Below are positions 24,651 to 33,823 of a stretch of 60,352 nucleotides of DNA, in pieces; position 1 is the stretch's first letter, and each line of letters opens with the position of its first letter. The notes beneath the pieces were generated by a model that searched no databases, had not been told where the DNA came from, and was given only the letters and a program-made list of their open reading frames with translations. Origin of the DNA: Flavobacterium sp. (GTDB lineage: Bacteria; Bacteroidota; Bacteroidia; Flavobacteriales; Flavobacteriaceae); NCBI RefSeq assembly GCF_027484945.1, contig NZ_JAIXRZ010000055.1:1-60352 (forward strand), in the 5' to 3' direction. The translations under genes were made by a program, and so were the position numbers.

Positions 24651-26519
24651 TTAACTTTTTCTACGACGCTTTGCCGCTTCAAAGGCTTTGTTTGCGGGAT
24701 TACGGTCACTGCGACCCTCCGAGCGTCGACCTTCCGAGCGTCGGCCTTCGGGACGGCTGTCCGTTCTTCGGTCATTTCGCCCTTCAAAACGATTTTCGCT
24801 CCGGTCACTGCGGCGTTCGCTTCTCCGTTCCGTATGATCATTAAAGCGATCACGACGTTCGCGTTTTCCACCAAAATCACTGCGTCCACCTCCGCCTCCG
24901 CGGCGATTTCCACCGTCGTTTTTAGAAATTTCTACATTTATTTTTCGGCCCTCTAATTGGAAATTGGCAAAAATATCCATAACCTTTTCCGCATGTTCGC
25001 CATCAGTATTAAAGAATGAAAATCCTTCTTTAACATCGACTTTAAATACATCGTCACGACCCAATTCAAGTGCTTCGCGCAAGAAATCTTTCAACTTCAT
25101 CCAATCAAAATCATCGCGTGATCCGATATTAATAAAATACCGAACAGCGTCACCCGCTTTAATTGCTCCACTAGAACTACGTTCGTTATTGCTTCGTTCA
25201 CCCGAAAGGTCTTTTTTCTTTTTATAATAATTCAAGAAACGATTAAATTCTACCGAAACCATTTTGCGAATTAGATCTTCTTTGCTCAACCCTTCAAACA
25301 CTTGGTTGATTGCCGGTAAATAGTTGTCGATTTCGTGATCAATTTCGGTATCATTTATTTTATTGGCTAAGTGCAATAATTGAATTTCACAAATTTCCAT
25401 CCCACCTGGAATTGTTTTTTCTTCAAACTTTTGTTTGATGATTTTTTCAATGCTATGGATTTTACGGATTTCAGATTTGGTAATAATGACAATAGAAGTT
25501 CCTAATTTTCCAGCACGACCGGTTCGTCCCGATCGGTGATTATAGGTTTCAATTTCATCGGGTAATTGATAATTGATTACGTGCGTGACGTTGTCTACAT
25601 CAATTCCACGTGCGGCAACATCGGTTGCAACCAACATTTGAATTTGACGACCACGGAACGACTTCATTACGGCATCCCGTTGCGCTTGTGAAAGATCGCC
25701 GTGCAAAGCTGCAGCATTGTAGCCATCTTCAATTAATTTTTCAGCAACCGCTTGTGTATCACGTTTGGTGCGACAGAAAATTACTGAAAAAATATCCGGG
25801 TTAGCATCGGCCAATCGTTTAAGTGCTTCATAACGATCACGAGCATTAACTACATAAAATTCGTGCGATACAGTAGCTGTTCCAGCATTTTTTGCTCCAA
25901 CCGTAATTTCTTCAGGATCAAACATGAATTTTTTCGCTATACGGGCCACTTCGGCAGGCATAGTAGCAGAAAATAACCAAGTTGACTTATCATCGGGAGT
26001 ATCGGAAAGAATGGAGCAAATATCATCATAAAAACCCATGTTCAACATTTCATCCGCTTCATCCAAAATACAGTAGGCGATGTTTTTAATATTTACAAAG
26101 CCACGGTTAATCATATCTTGCATACGCCCTGGAGTCGCAACAATAATCTGCGCACCGCGTTTTACCTCACGGGCTTGTTCAGTTATGCTCGCTCCACCAT
26201 ATACAGCAACTACATTGAGTCCTTTGATATATTTGGAATATTGCTTTAATTCGTTAGTGATTTGCAAACAAAGTTCGCGGGTTGGGGACAAAATCAATGC
26301 CTGCGTAGTGCGGTCATCAACATCTATTTTTTGTATTAACGGAAAACCAAAAGCTGCAGTTTTTCCGGTTCCGGTTTGGGCCAAAGCCACAAGGTCAGTC
26401 TCCTGTTCCAAAAGCACAGGAATCGCTTTTTCTTGAATCTCTGATGGAGTTTCAAATCCCATATCGCCAATTGCTTGTAAAAGCGAGGCGTTAAGGCCTA
26501 ATTGTTCAAATTTATTCAT
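24651..26519 (-). CDS. deaD: DEAD-box RNA helicase with DbpA/CsdA-like C-terminus
   Basis: The 622-residue helicase shows Q motif (FETPSEIQEKAIP), AQTGTGKT, PTRELCLQI, DEADEML, SATMP, ATDVAARGIDV and HRSGRTGRAG. The recombinase-A core (1-370) is followed by a DbpA-like RRM domain (about 465-545) that binds structured RNA, then a tail very rich in Arg, Gly, Asp and Ser (about 550-622). The build resembles DeaD/CsdA, which acts in ribosome assembly and mRNA decay at low temperature. A TACCTTTG box lies upstream at 26541-26548. Confidence 0.94.
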   Translation of the reverse strand: MNKFEQLGLNASLLQAIGDMGFETPSEIQEKAIPVLLEQETDLVALAQTGTGKTAAFGFPLIQKIDVDDRTTQALILSPTRELCLQITNELKQYSKYIKGLNVVAVYGGASITEQAREVKRGAQIIVATPGRMQDMINRGFVNIKNIAYCILDEADEMLNMGFYDDICSILSDTPDDKSTWLFSATMPAEVARIAKKFMFDPEEITVGAKNAGTATVSHEFYVVNARDRYEALKRLADANPDIFSVIFCRTKRDTQAVAEKLIEDGYNAAALHGDLSQAQRDAVMKSFRGRQIQMLVATDVAARGIDVDNVTHVINYQLPDEIETYNHRSGRTGRAGKLGTSIVIITKSEIRKIHSIEKIIKQKFEEKTIPGGMEICEIQLLHLANKINDTEIDHEIDNYLPAINQVFEGLSKEDLIRKMVSVEFNRFLNYYKKKKDLSGERSNNERSSSGAIKAGDAVRYFINIGSRDDFDWMKLKDFLREALELGRDDVFKVDVKEGFSFFNTDGEHAEKVMDIFANFQLEGRKINVEISKNDGGNRRGGGGGRSDFGGKRERRDRFNDHTERRSERRSDRSENRFEGRNDRRTDSRPEGRRSEGRRSEGRSDRNPANKAFEAAKRRRKS

Positions 26520-26540
26520 TAGATCGTATTAATTCGGGTG

Positions 26541-26548
26541 CAAAGGTA
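26541..26548 (-). promoter_or_regulatory. -7 box TACCTTTG for the deaD-like gene
   Basis: An exact TAnnTTTG match on the minus strand, 21 bases before the ATG. Confidence 0.55.
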
Positions 26549-26728
26549 GGCTTAATAATTGGATATAGCTAATTATTAAGTGATTAGTGCATGGGGTTTA
26601 CAGTCTATTTCGCTTGATAATCAGAAAATTAAACAAATGTTAAATATGATAATGGTAGGGATTTCTGATTTAAATTACAGACTTAGGTAAAGGAAAGTAG
26701 ATTGTTTACTAGAGTCGCAGTGTTTTTC

Positions 26729-27304
26729 TTATTTAACTAATAAAAATGCAATTAGTAATTGTACTGCTTTTCCACGGTGACTAAGAGCTGCTTTTGAAGC
26801 TGCATCCATTTCAGCAAAAGTTAAATTTTGCCCATTGGGAACAAAAATAGGGTCATATCCAAAGCCATGTGCTCCTCTTTTTTCGCGTAGTATTTCTCCA
26901 CTTGCAATTCCTGTAAACTGATGGGATTCGCCCTTTAAATTTAACGCGATAACGGTTTTAAATTGTGCTTTACGTGTAGTTTTTTCTTCTAATTCATATA
27001 AAAGTTTGTCCATGTTGTCATCCGCATTCTTTTGATCACCAGCATAACGAGCAGAATAAACTCCCGGCGCACCGTTTAATGCTTCAACTTCTAAACCCGT
27101 ATCATCAGCAAAACAAGGTAATCCGTAATGATGCGTTATGTAATCGGCTTTCATTTGGGCATTTCCCTCTATTGTATCGGCGGTTTCTGGGAGGTCGATT
27201 GTGCAACCAATATCTTGAAGTCCTACTAATTCGATAGATTGCGGGATCATTGCACGTATTTCAGCGATTTTATGTAGGTTGTTGGAAGCAAAAACGATTT
27301 TCAT
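26729..27304 (-). CDS. rdgB: XTP/dITP diphosphatase (non-canonical purine NTP pyrophosphatase)
   Basis: The 191-residue HAM1/RdgB enzyme hydrolyses dITP, XTP and dXTP to monophosphates and keeps deaminated purines out of DNA. Visible are FASNNLHKIAEI, ETADTIEGNA, CFADDTGLEV with catalytic Asp, NGAPGVYSARYAG, FGYDPIF and SHRGKA. Length is normal. A TAGATTTG box lies at 27318-27325. Confidence 0.96.
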   Translation of the reverse strand: MKIVFASNNLHKIAEIRAMIPQSIELVGLQDIGCTIDLPETADTIEGNAQMKADYITHHYGLPCFADDTGLEVEALNGAPGVYSARYAGDQKNADDNMDKLLYELEEKTTRKAQFKTVIALNLKGESHQFTGIASGEILREKRGAHGFGYDPIFVPNGQNLTFAEMDAASKAALSHRGKAVQLLIAFLLVK

Positions 27305-27317
27305 ATGTATTTTTTTG

Positions 27318-27325
27318 CAAATCTA
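27318..27325 (-). promoter_or_regulatory. -7 box TAGATTTG for rdgB
   Basis: An exact TAnnTTTG match on the minus strand, 13 bases before the rdgB ATG. Confidence 0.5.
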
Positions 27326-27524
27326 AGTAATCGCTTTGAATCTATTGGATTTGGGTTTTAAATCTACAGAGAATAGGCCTGAACGTGTCTTTTTCATAAT
27401 AAAATTCAAACATTTTATTAAAAGGATGCTCGATTGTTTTACTCCTTTGTTTATCGTTAAAAAGTGCCGCTTTTGTTGTTAATATAATCGTTAAATAACA
27501 TTAGGATAACAAGCACCTAATCGT

Positions 27525-27532
27525 TACTTTTG
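27525..27532 (+). promoter_or_regulatory. -7 box TACTTTTG for the alpha-oxoamine synthase gene
   Basis: An exact TAnnTTTG match 23 bases before the ATG at 27556. Confidence 0.5.
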
Positions 27533-27555
27533 TCCCTTTAAAATGCGTTTTTGTC

Positions 27556-28815
27556 ATGGTAAAAGATCTATTTGAAAGAATACAACAAAACAAAGGTCCG
27601 CTAGGGCGATGGGCTTCTCAAGCTGAAGGCTACTATGTGTTTCCAAAATTAGAAGGTGAGTTGGGTCCCCGTATGCGATTTCAAGGTAAAGAAATTTTGA
27701 ATTGGAGCATCAATGATTACTTGGGATTGGCCAATCATCCAGAAATTCGAAAAGTTGATGCAGAAGCCGCACAAAGTTATGGAGCTGCTTATCCAATGGG
27801 AGCTCGAATGATGAGTGGGCATACGACTTTACACGAGCAATTGCAAAATGAATTGGCTGCATTTGTTCAAAAAGAAGCTGCTTATTTATTAAACTTTGGT
27901 TACCAAGGTATGGTGTCAATTATTGATGCCTTAGTGACTAAAAATGATGTAATTGTTTATGATGTGGATTCCCATGGATGTATCATTGATGGTGTTCGTT
28001 TGCACATGGGTAAACGGTTTACGTATAAGCATAACGATGTAGAAAGTTTAGAGAAAAATTTGCAACGCGCAACCAAAATGGCAGAAGAAAATGGTGGAGG
28101 AATCTTAGTGATTACCGAAGGTGTTTTTGGAATGCGCGGTCAACAAGGCAAATTGAAAGAGATTGCGGCTTTGAAAGAAAAATATAAATTTCGTTTGTTA
28201 GTCGATGATGCACATGGTTTTGGTACTTTGGGTAAAACCGGAGCTGGTGCTGGAGAAGAGCAAGGTTGTCAAAGCAGTATAGATGTTTATTTTTCCACAT
28301 TTGCTAAATCTATGGCAAGTATAGGAGCTTTTGTAGCTGCCGATCAAGATGTAATTGACTATTTGAAATACAATTTACGTTCGCAAATGTTTGCTAAATC
28401 GTTACCAATGATTATGACCGTTGGAGCTTTAAAGCGTTTGCAAATGTTACGCACAATGCCTGAATTAAAAGAGCAGTTGTGGGATAATGTCAATTATTTG
28501 CAAAACGGACTTACTTCGCGTGGATTTAATATTGGTGATACCAATACTTGTGTTACACCAGTTTATCTTGAAGGTTCGATTCCAGAGGCCATGGTTATGG
28601 TAAATGATTTGCGCGAAAACTACAATATCTTCTTATCGATTGTAGTATATCCGGTTATTCCAAAAGGTATCATCTTATTGCGAATGATTCCAACAGCTTC
28701 TCATACCAAAAACGATATTGATGAAACGTTGGCTGCTTTTGAAGCGATACGTGAAAAATTAGAAAATGGAACCTATAAAACTATTGCTGAAGCAACAACT
28801 GTTGATGTTTCCTAA
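27556..28815 (+). CDS. Alpha-oxoamine synthase family PLP enzyme (candidate cysteate or serine acyltransferase)
   Basis: The 419-residue fold-type I PLP enzyme resembles serine palmitoyltransferase, KBL and BioF. Visible are NDYLGLANHP, GSH-like region MSGHTTLHEQLQ, DSH (His140), DDAHGFGTLG (Asp/His near 218-220) and the PLP Lys251 in STFAKSMAS. Such enzymes join an acyl-CoA or acyl-ACP to an amino acid with loss of CO2. In Flavobacterium, relatives make capnine (from cysteate) or sphingoid bases (from serine); which substrate applies cannot be read here. There are no biotin genes nearby, which argues against BioF. Confidence 0.82.
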   Translation: MVKDLFERIQQNKGPLGRWASQAEGYYVFPKLEGELGPRMRFQGKEILNWSINDYLGLANHPEIRKVDAEAAQSYGAAYPMGARMMSGHTTLHEQLQNELAAFVQKEAAYLLNFGYQGMVSIIDALVTKNDVIVYDVDSHGCIIDGVRLHMGKRFTYKHNDVESLEKNLQRATKMAEENGGGILVITEGVFGMRGQQGKLKEIAALKEKYKFRLLVDDAHGFGTLGKTGAGAGEEQGCQSSIDVYFSTFAKSMASIGAFVAADQDVIDYLKYNLRSQMFAKSLPMIMTVGALKRLQMLRTMPELKEQLWDNVNYLQNGLTSRGFNIGDTNTCVTPVYLEGSIPEAMVMVNDLRENYNIFLSIVVYPVIPKGIILLRMIPTASHTKNDIDETLAAFEAIREKLENGTYKTIAEATTVDVS

Positions 28816-28840
28816 TTGTTTTCATATCAATAATAATTCA

Positions 28841-28867
28841 AAAATCCACCTATTAGGTGGATTTTTT
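28841..28867. terminator. Bidirectional terminator
   Basis: Stem AAAATCCACCT (28841-28851) and AGGTGGATTTT (28855-28865) with a 3-base loop and T-run serves the oxoamine synthase gene on plus and the GNAT gene on minus. Confidence 0.9.
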
Positions 28868-28885
28868 GTTTAGTATATCTATCGA

Positions 28886-30004
28886 TTACAATGATTTTCG
28901 ATAAGTTCTTCTTCGGCGAAATACTTCGGGTCTGAAGTTTTTCCAGATGTTTTGAATGGCCATGTTTTCTTCCAACTCAGGTGTGCGGATACAACTTTGT
29001 ACGCCGTGCTTCGAAAACGACTTGTGAAACTCTTCAAAAACAATTGCTGTAACTCCTTTATTCTGTTGGTCGGGATCAATTCCAATTAAATAAAATAAAA
29101 CTTCATTATGGCGTTTTTTTGCTTTTAAAAAGTGTAAAAAACCGAAAGGAAATAACTTCCCTTTTGCTTTTTGTAAGGCTTCCGAAAAACTAGGCATGAC
29201 AATTCCAAAACAAACCATTTTACCATTTTTATCAAATATAAATTTGACATATTCAGGTTTGACTAATCCGATGTATTTTTCCTTAATAAAACTTTTTTGG
29301 ACTTCATTTATAGCTACAAAAGAGGCTAACCGCGCATAACTTTTGTTAAAGAGATCAAACATTTCATCAATGTAAGGTAGAATAGCATCGGTTGTCGTAA
29401 AGTTTTTACAATAAAATCCGTATCGTTCTTTGATGTAGGTTGCTGCACGCGCGTAGGGTGCTATGTCAATATTGGAAAAACTAAATACACTTTCGAGGTA
29501 TTCTTTTTCTTTACGATACCCCAATTGCTCCAAATGCTCTTTATAATAGGGATAATTGTACCATGTAATCATCGACGCAATTCGGTCAAATCCTTCTGTA
29601 ACAACGCCAACTTTATCAAGATTAGAAAAGCCCATCGGACCCTCAACGTGATCCATAGTGTTTAATCGGCCGAGTTCGTATACCTTTTCCAACAGCGCTT
29701 CAGTAACCGCTATGTCATCAACAACATCCCACCATCCAAACCGAACTTTGCGTTTCCCTTGATTATTCACTTCTTCCCAGTTGATGATCGCTGCAATACG
29801 GCCTACAATTTCCCCTTCTTTTTGGGCTAAATAATAATAAGCTTCTGCATTGGCAAAAACGGGGTTTTTTGAACGGTCAAACGTGTCCAGTTCATCTTGA
29901 ATTAAAGGGGGGACCCAATACGGGTTGTTTTTGTAAAGTTCAAACGGAAACTTTACAAATGCATTCATTAATTGTGGTGTATTGGCTTCTAATAGCGTGA
30001 TCAT
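28886..30004 (-). CDS. GNAT-fold acyltransferase-like protein
   Basis: The 372-residue protein has an N-terminal GNAT-like segment (NNPYWVPPLIQDE at 26-38, AEAYYYLAQKEGEIVGRIAAI at about 53-73) and a second acyltransferase-like half with GIDPDQQNKGV near 310. Database entries of this group are often labelled simply as GNAT or N-acetyltransferase; the substrate is not established. It lies three bases after the stop of the outer membrane gene, so the two are one transcript. The convergent neighbour is an alpha-oxoamine synthase, the enzyme class that makes the amines N-acylated in sphingolipids and sulfonolipids; a link is inference. Confidence 0.75.
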   Translation of the reverse strand: MITLLEANTPQLMNAFVKFPFELYKNNPYWVPPLIQDELDTFDRSKNPVFANAEAYYYLAQKEGEIVGRIAAIINWEEVNNQGKRKVRFGWWDVVDDIAVTEALLEKVYELGRLNTMDHVEGPMGFSNLDKVGVVTEGFDRIASMITWYNYPYYKEHLEQLGYRKEKEYLESVFSFSNIDIAPYARAATYIKERYGFYCKNFTTTDAILPYIDEMFDLFNKSYARLASFVAINEVQKSFIKEKYIGLVKPEYVKFIFDKNGKMVCFGIVMPSFSEALQKAKGKLFPFGFLHFLKAKKRHNEVLFYLIGIDPDQQNKGVTAIVFEEFHKSFSKHGVQSCIRTPELEENMAIQNIWKNFRPEVFRRRRTYRKSL

Positions 30005-30007
30005 AAT

Positions 30008-30991
30008 TTAAGGATTAGCCGGGGGGACATCGTCCAAGCGTTTTTTTACAGAAGTTTTTTCTTTTTTATTGCCAAAATTATTTTTGCCCTTTTTTTTCTT
30101 TTTCTTTTCTTTTTTGGGAGCCCGAATCATATAATCTTCATAGTTCGTATCTGTGCGCCAAGAAACTCCTAAGCCAGCATAGGTGATTGCTGGAGTGTTT
30201 TTCATGTTCTGACTTACAAAAGCGTCTACTTGAAAGCTTGATCCCCATAAATAGGCAACCCCTCCAGTCATAAAAGTATCCCGGTAGTAGCCTCCGCTCA
30301 GCACTTTTCCTTCTATAAATCCAGACCAACGGTTAAATCCTTTGGTAATTGTTCCAATAAATCCAATAGTTTGATTGTTTGAACCAATTTTATCTATAAA
30401 TACGTTGGTTACAATTGCCCAAGCACCTGTAAATGTATTTTGTGTAGCAAGCATTACTTTTGGACTTATCGTGCCTAAACGTTCTCCATTGTACATAAAC
30501 GGATTATTTCCTAAACGAATATTGGTCCCTGCATAAATTGAAAGTGCCGGAATCATCATGTGCCAATTGAATTTATGATTGGCTTTCCAGCTGTAATAAT
30601 TGGGTTTGGTTTCAAAGTTTTTGAAGGGGTCATAAATGAGGTATTTCGCTCCTAGTAGCATTCTACGAAAACCCTCACGGTGATAATTTTCAGCTTTAGA
30701 AAAATAACTGTCGTTTTGGTAACTCAACTCTAAAATTCCCTCAAATTGCTCTTTCCAAATTCCATAACGGGTAGTGAGATTGATACCATACCCCTCCGTA
30801 TTGTATTTGTTCTTATCATATTTTTCTGAAACATAGTTGAAACCAGACTCAAATTGCAATACATTCAGACCAACTGCATAGGCATTCATCGATTCGCCGG
30901 GGCGGTTAGTATTGATTTCATCGGTATATTGAGCCAATGAAGAAGGGGAGTACAACGTCAAAACAGAAATCAAAAACAAAGTAAACTTCAT
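30008..30991 (-). CDS. Outer membrane beta-barrel protein of unknown substrate
   Basis: The 328-residue protein has a signal peptide (1-20, ending SLAQ) and alternating amphipathic strands with aromatic girdles (for example LQFESGFNYVSEKY, WSGFIEGKVLSGGYY), similar to the MetA-pathway/transporter-like barrel group. An unusual tail after residue 285 has a run of Lys (KKEKKKKKKGK) followed by a Pro end. The open frame extends ten codons upstream, but ATG 30991 starts the signal peptide. It is the first gene of a pair with the GNAT protein. Confidence 0.75.
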   Translation of the reverse strand: MKFTLFLISVLTLYSPSSLAQYTDEINTNRPGESMNAYAVGLNVLQFESGFNYVSEKYDKNKYNTEGYGINLTTRYGIWKEQFEGILELSYQNDSYFSKAENYHREGFRRMLLGAKYLIYDPFKNFETKPNYYSWKANHKFNWHMMIPALSIYAGTNIRLGNNPFMYNGERLGTISPKVMLATQNTFTGAWAIVTNVFIDKIGSNNQTIGFIGTITKGFNRWSGFIEGKVLSGGYYRDTFMTGGVAYLWGSSFQVDAFVSQNMKNTPAITYAGLGVSWRTDTNYEDYMIRAPKKEKKKKKKGKNNFGNKKEKTSVKKRLDDVPPANP

Positions 30992-31056
30992 AAGTCTAAG
31001 GTTCGCGGTTAGGTAATCCAAAAGTACACTTTTTATTATTTATTTATGATCTTTCC

Positions 31057-31088
31057 TTGCAAAGGAATTGGGGTTTTTAGTATTTTTG
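31057..31088 (+). promoter_or_regulatory. Promoter TTG-N21-TATTTTTG for the envelope glycan operon
   Basis: TTG at 31057-31059 and TATTTTTG at 31081-31088 precede ATG 31104 by 15 bases. The box lies downstream of the longer in-frame TTG start (31068) and so rules it out. Confidence 0.6.
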
Positions 31089-31103
31089 ACAAAATTCAAC
31101 CCA

Positions 31104-31349
31104 ATGCAAGAAGCTAATTTTGCTAGTTTATTACGAACGCTGTTATATATTCTTATTTTTTATTACATTTTCAAATTTATAGCCCGTTTGCTATTGCCAA
31201 TATTGGCCAAAAAAGTAGTTGAAAAAGCAAATCAACAAATGGAAGAAAAGTTTCGCCAACACCAACAGCAGCAGCAATCTCCTCAACAAAAACCCGAAAA
31301 GAAAAAAGAGATTGTGGGCGACTATATCGATTTTGAAGAAGTAGACTGA
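31104..31349 (+). CDS. DUF4834 family small membrane protein
   Basis: The 81-residue protein has one membrane helix (about 10-30), a charged Gln-rich linker (QQMEEKFRQHQQQQQ) and an acidic end GDYIDFEEVD, the pattern of DUF4834, a Bacteroidota family of unknown role. It is first in the operon, 17 bases before yfhO. It may be a small accessory subunit of the membrane machinery encoded after it. Confidence 0.8.
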   Translation: MQEANFASLLRTLLYILIFYYIFKFIARLLLPILAKKVVEKANQQMEEKFRQHQQQQQSPQQKPEKKKEIVGDYIDFEEVD

Positions 31350-31366
31350 ACTACAATCCCTTTCTT

Positions 31367-33823
31367 ATGAACCCAAAAATGCAAGAAATACTTAAAAAAA
31401 TATATCCCCATGCACTCGTTGTTTTGGGTTTTGTAATCATAGCCTTGTTTTATTTTTACCCGGTTTTACAAGGTAAAAAAATCTTCCAAAGTGATATTGT
31501 TCAGTATACAGGTATGGCCAAAGAGCAAAAGGATTTTCGGGCTACTGCAAATGCCGAACCTTATTGGACTAACAGTGCTTTTGGAGGGATGCCTACCTAT
31601 CAATTGGGCGCACAATATCCAAACGATTTTATAGGTGAATTGGATTCTATGTTGCGTTTTCTTCCACGACCAGCGGATTATTTATTTTTATATTTTCTTG
31701 GTTTTTATGTTTTGCTTTTGGTTGTAAAAGCAGACCCACTTAAAGCGTTTTTTGGGGCATTAGCTTTCGGATTTTCAACCTATTTAATTGTAATTCTCGG
31801 AGTAGGTCATAATGCCAAAGCCCATGCTATTGCTTATATGCCGTTGGTTGTTGCTGGGGTTATTATGGTATTTCAACGGCAGTACATTTTTGGGGGAATC
31901 CTCACCATGTTTGCTGTTGCGCTAGAAATTAATGCCAATCACTTCCAAATGACGTACTATTTGCTCATCGTTTTAATTGGATTGGGTATTTACTATGGTA
32001 TAAAAATGGTTAAAGAACAGGCGCATTCGGAATGGGTTAAAATTGCGAGCACTTTTATCTTGGCAGTTGTATTGGCTCTAGGGGCTAATGCCACGTCATT
32101 ACTTGCCACACAAGAGTATGCTGCTTTTAGTACCCGTGGTAAAAGTACCTTAAAATTAGACCCCTTGGGGAAACCCAAAACCGCTACAACAACACTCGAT
32201 CGCAGTTACATTACCGAATATAGTTATGGAATCGCCGAAAGTTTTAACCTGATTGCTCCGCGCTTATTTGGTGGCGGAAACGATGAGAAATTAAGTGATG
32301 ATTCCAGTGTCTATAATTTTATGTTGAATTATGGTGCAAATCCAACCGAAGCACGTCAATTTACGGATGGGATGGCGCGCACCTATTGGGGAGATCAACC
32401 CATAGTAGCGGCCCCTGCCTATATTGGAGCTATTGTTTTCTTTTTATTCGTTTTGGCATTATACCATGATAAACGCCAACTTAAATGGGTGTTTTTGGGA
32501 GGAGCATTTGTTTCATTGCTGTTGTCCTGGGGTAAAAATTGTAGCGTTGTTACCGACTTTTTTATTGATTATGTGCCACTATATGATAAATTTCGTGCCG
32601 TTTCTTCAATACAGGTAATACTTGAATTGTGTGTTCCGGTTTTGGCAGTTATGGGCTTACATTCTTTTATGACTACCAATCAAGATAAACGTTGGGATAG
32701 TTTAAAGAAAACTGGAATGACCTGTTTGGTTTTGATAGGCTTACTTTTTTTAATGCAGAGTCAATTCGACTTCACGGGTCCGATGGATAGTGAAATACTT
32801 CGCAGTTTAAATCAATTTCAAGATAAACAGTTTGGGCTTGGTTTTATTGAAGCTTTGCAAAAAGATCGTATGACAATGTATGCGGCTGACTTACTTCGAT
32901 CGACAATTTTTATGGCCGTTGCTTTTGTGGTTTTATGGCGTTATTCTAAAGATAAATTGGCAGTCGATACAGTTGTAATTGGAGTTGGATTATTAATGGT
33001 TGTCGACTTGTTTTGGGTAGATAAAAAATATGTAAATAGCGACGATTTTGTTTCGGCGCATCAAGTAGAGCAACCTTTTGAAATTACTCCTGTGGATGAG
33101 CAGATTCTTCAAGACTCAACCTATTACCGGGTTTTGGAGGTGGAAGGAAATATGAATAGTGCCCGAGCTTCTTTTTTCCATAAATCTATTGGTGGTTATT
33201 CTGCTGTAAAACCAAGGGCTATCCAAGAATTATTCGATTATCAAATTGCCAAAAATAACAGTGAAGTAATTGATATGTTGAATGTTAAATACATTATTCA
33301 AGTCGATGAAAAAGGCGAGCAATTCCCAACTGTTAATAAAAATGCAAATGGAAATGCTTGGTTTGTTTCAAAACTGATTGGAGTTGAAAACGATGATGCA
33401 GTAATGAAATCACTAGATAAATTATCAACTAAGGAGGCAGCAGTTTACAATAAAGCCGATTTTAAAGTAGCCCAAAGTGCATTTGTAAAAGACAGTACGG
33501 CAACTATACAATTGCTTTCGTATCAACCGAATCATTTAAAATACGCGTCCAACAACCAAAATAAAGGATTTGCTGTATTTTCTGAAATGTATTACAAAAA
33601 CGGTTGGAATGCCTATATAGATGGAAAATTAACCGACTATATGAAGGTAGATTTTGCATTACGCGGAATGAATATCCCGGCAGGAAAACATCAAATCGAG
33701 TTTAAGTTTGAGCCCGAGGTAGTTAAAACCGGAAGTAGATTAAGTATGGTAAGTTTTTTACTTATGCTTGTTGTAACCGTTGTTGGAATTAATTATTCAC
33801 GAAAAAAGTTGGTCAACCAATGA
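31367..33823 (+). CDS. YfhO family membrane protein
   Basis: The 818-residue integral membrane protein has about 13 helices over residues 15-550 and a soluble extracytoplasmic domain (about 560-775), then a last helix near 785-805. YfhO proteins are GT-C-like; in Bacillus a relative takes part in glycosylation of teichoic acids. The Asp-rich first loop (FQSDIVQYTGMAKEQ) fits a GT-C catalytic site. The GT4 gene begins four bases before its stop. It likely transfers sugars to an envelope glycan outside the cytoplasm. Confidence 0.87.
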   Translation: MNPKMQEILKKIYPHALVVLGFVIIALFYFYPVLQGKKIFQSDIVQYTGMAKEQKDFRATANAEPYWTNSAFGGMPTYQLGAQYPNDFIGELDSMLRFLPRPADYLFLYFLGFYVLLLVVKADPLKAFFGALAFGFSTYLIVILGVGHNAKAHAIAYMPLVVAGVIMVFQRQYIFGGILTMFAVALEINANHFQMTYYLLIVLIGLGIYYGIKMVKEQAHSEWVKIASTFILAVVLALGANATSLLATQEYAAFSTRGKSTLKLDPLGKPKTATTTLDRSYITEYSYGIAESFNLIAPRLFGGGNDEKLSDDSSVYNFMLNYGANPTEARQFTDGMARTYWGDQPIVAAPAYIGAIVFFLFVLALYHDKRQLKWVFLGGAFVSLLLSWGKNCSVVTDFFIDYVPLYDKFRAVSSIQVILELCVPVLAVMGLHSFMTTNQDKRWDSLKKTGMTCLVLIGLLFLMQSQFDFTGPMDSEILRSLNQFQDKQFGLGFIEALQKDRMTMYAADLLRSTIFMAVAFVVLWRYSKDKLAVDTVVIGVGLLMVVDLFWVDKKYVNSDDFVSAHQVEQPFEITPVDEQILQDSTYYRVLEVEGNMNSARASFFHKSIGGYSAVKPRAIQELFDYQIAKNNSEVIDMLNVKYIIQVDEKGEQFPTVNKNANGNAWFVSKLIGVENDDAVMKSLDKLSTKEAAVYNKADFKVAQSAFVKDSTATIQLLSYQPNHLKYASNNQNKGFAVFSEMYYKNGWNAYIDGKLTDYMKVDFALRGMNIPAGKHQIEFKFEPEVVKTGSRLSMVSFLLMLVVTVVGINYSRKKLVNQ

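Noticed and set aside
24506..24913. Open frame of 135 codons on the minus strand overlapping the end of the deaD-like gene
   Set aside because: It is a shadow of the Arg/Gly-rich helicase tail in another frame, with an Ala/Val-rich low-complexity product and a terminator inside it.
27305..27555. Gap between rdgB and the oxoamine synthase as a regulatory region
   Set aside because: Apart from the two -7 boxes I see no repeat, riboswitch-like structure or terminator in these 250 bases.
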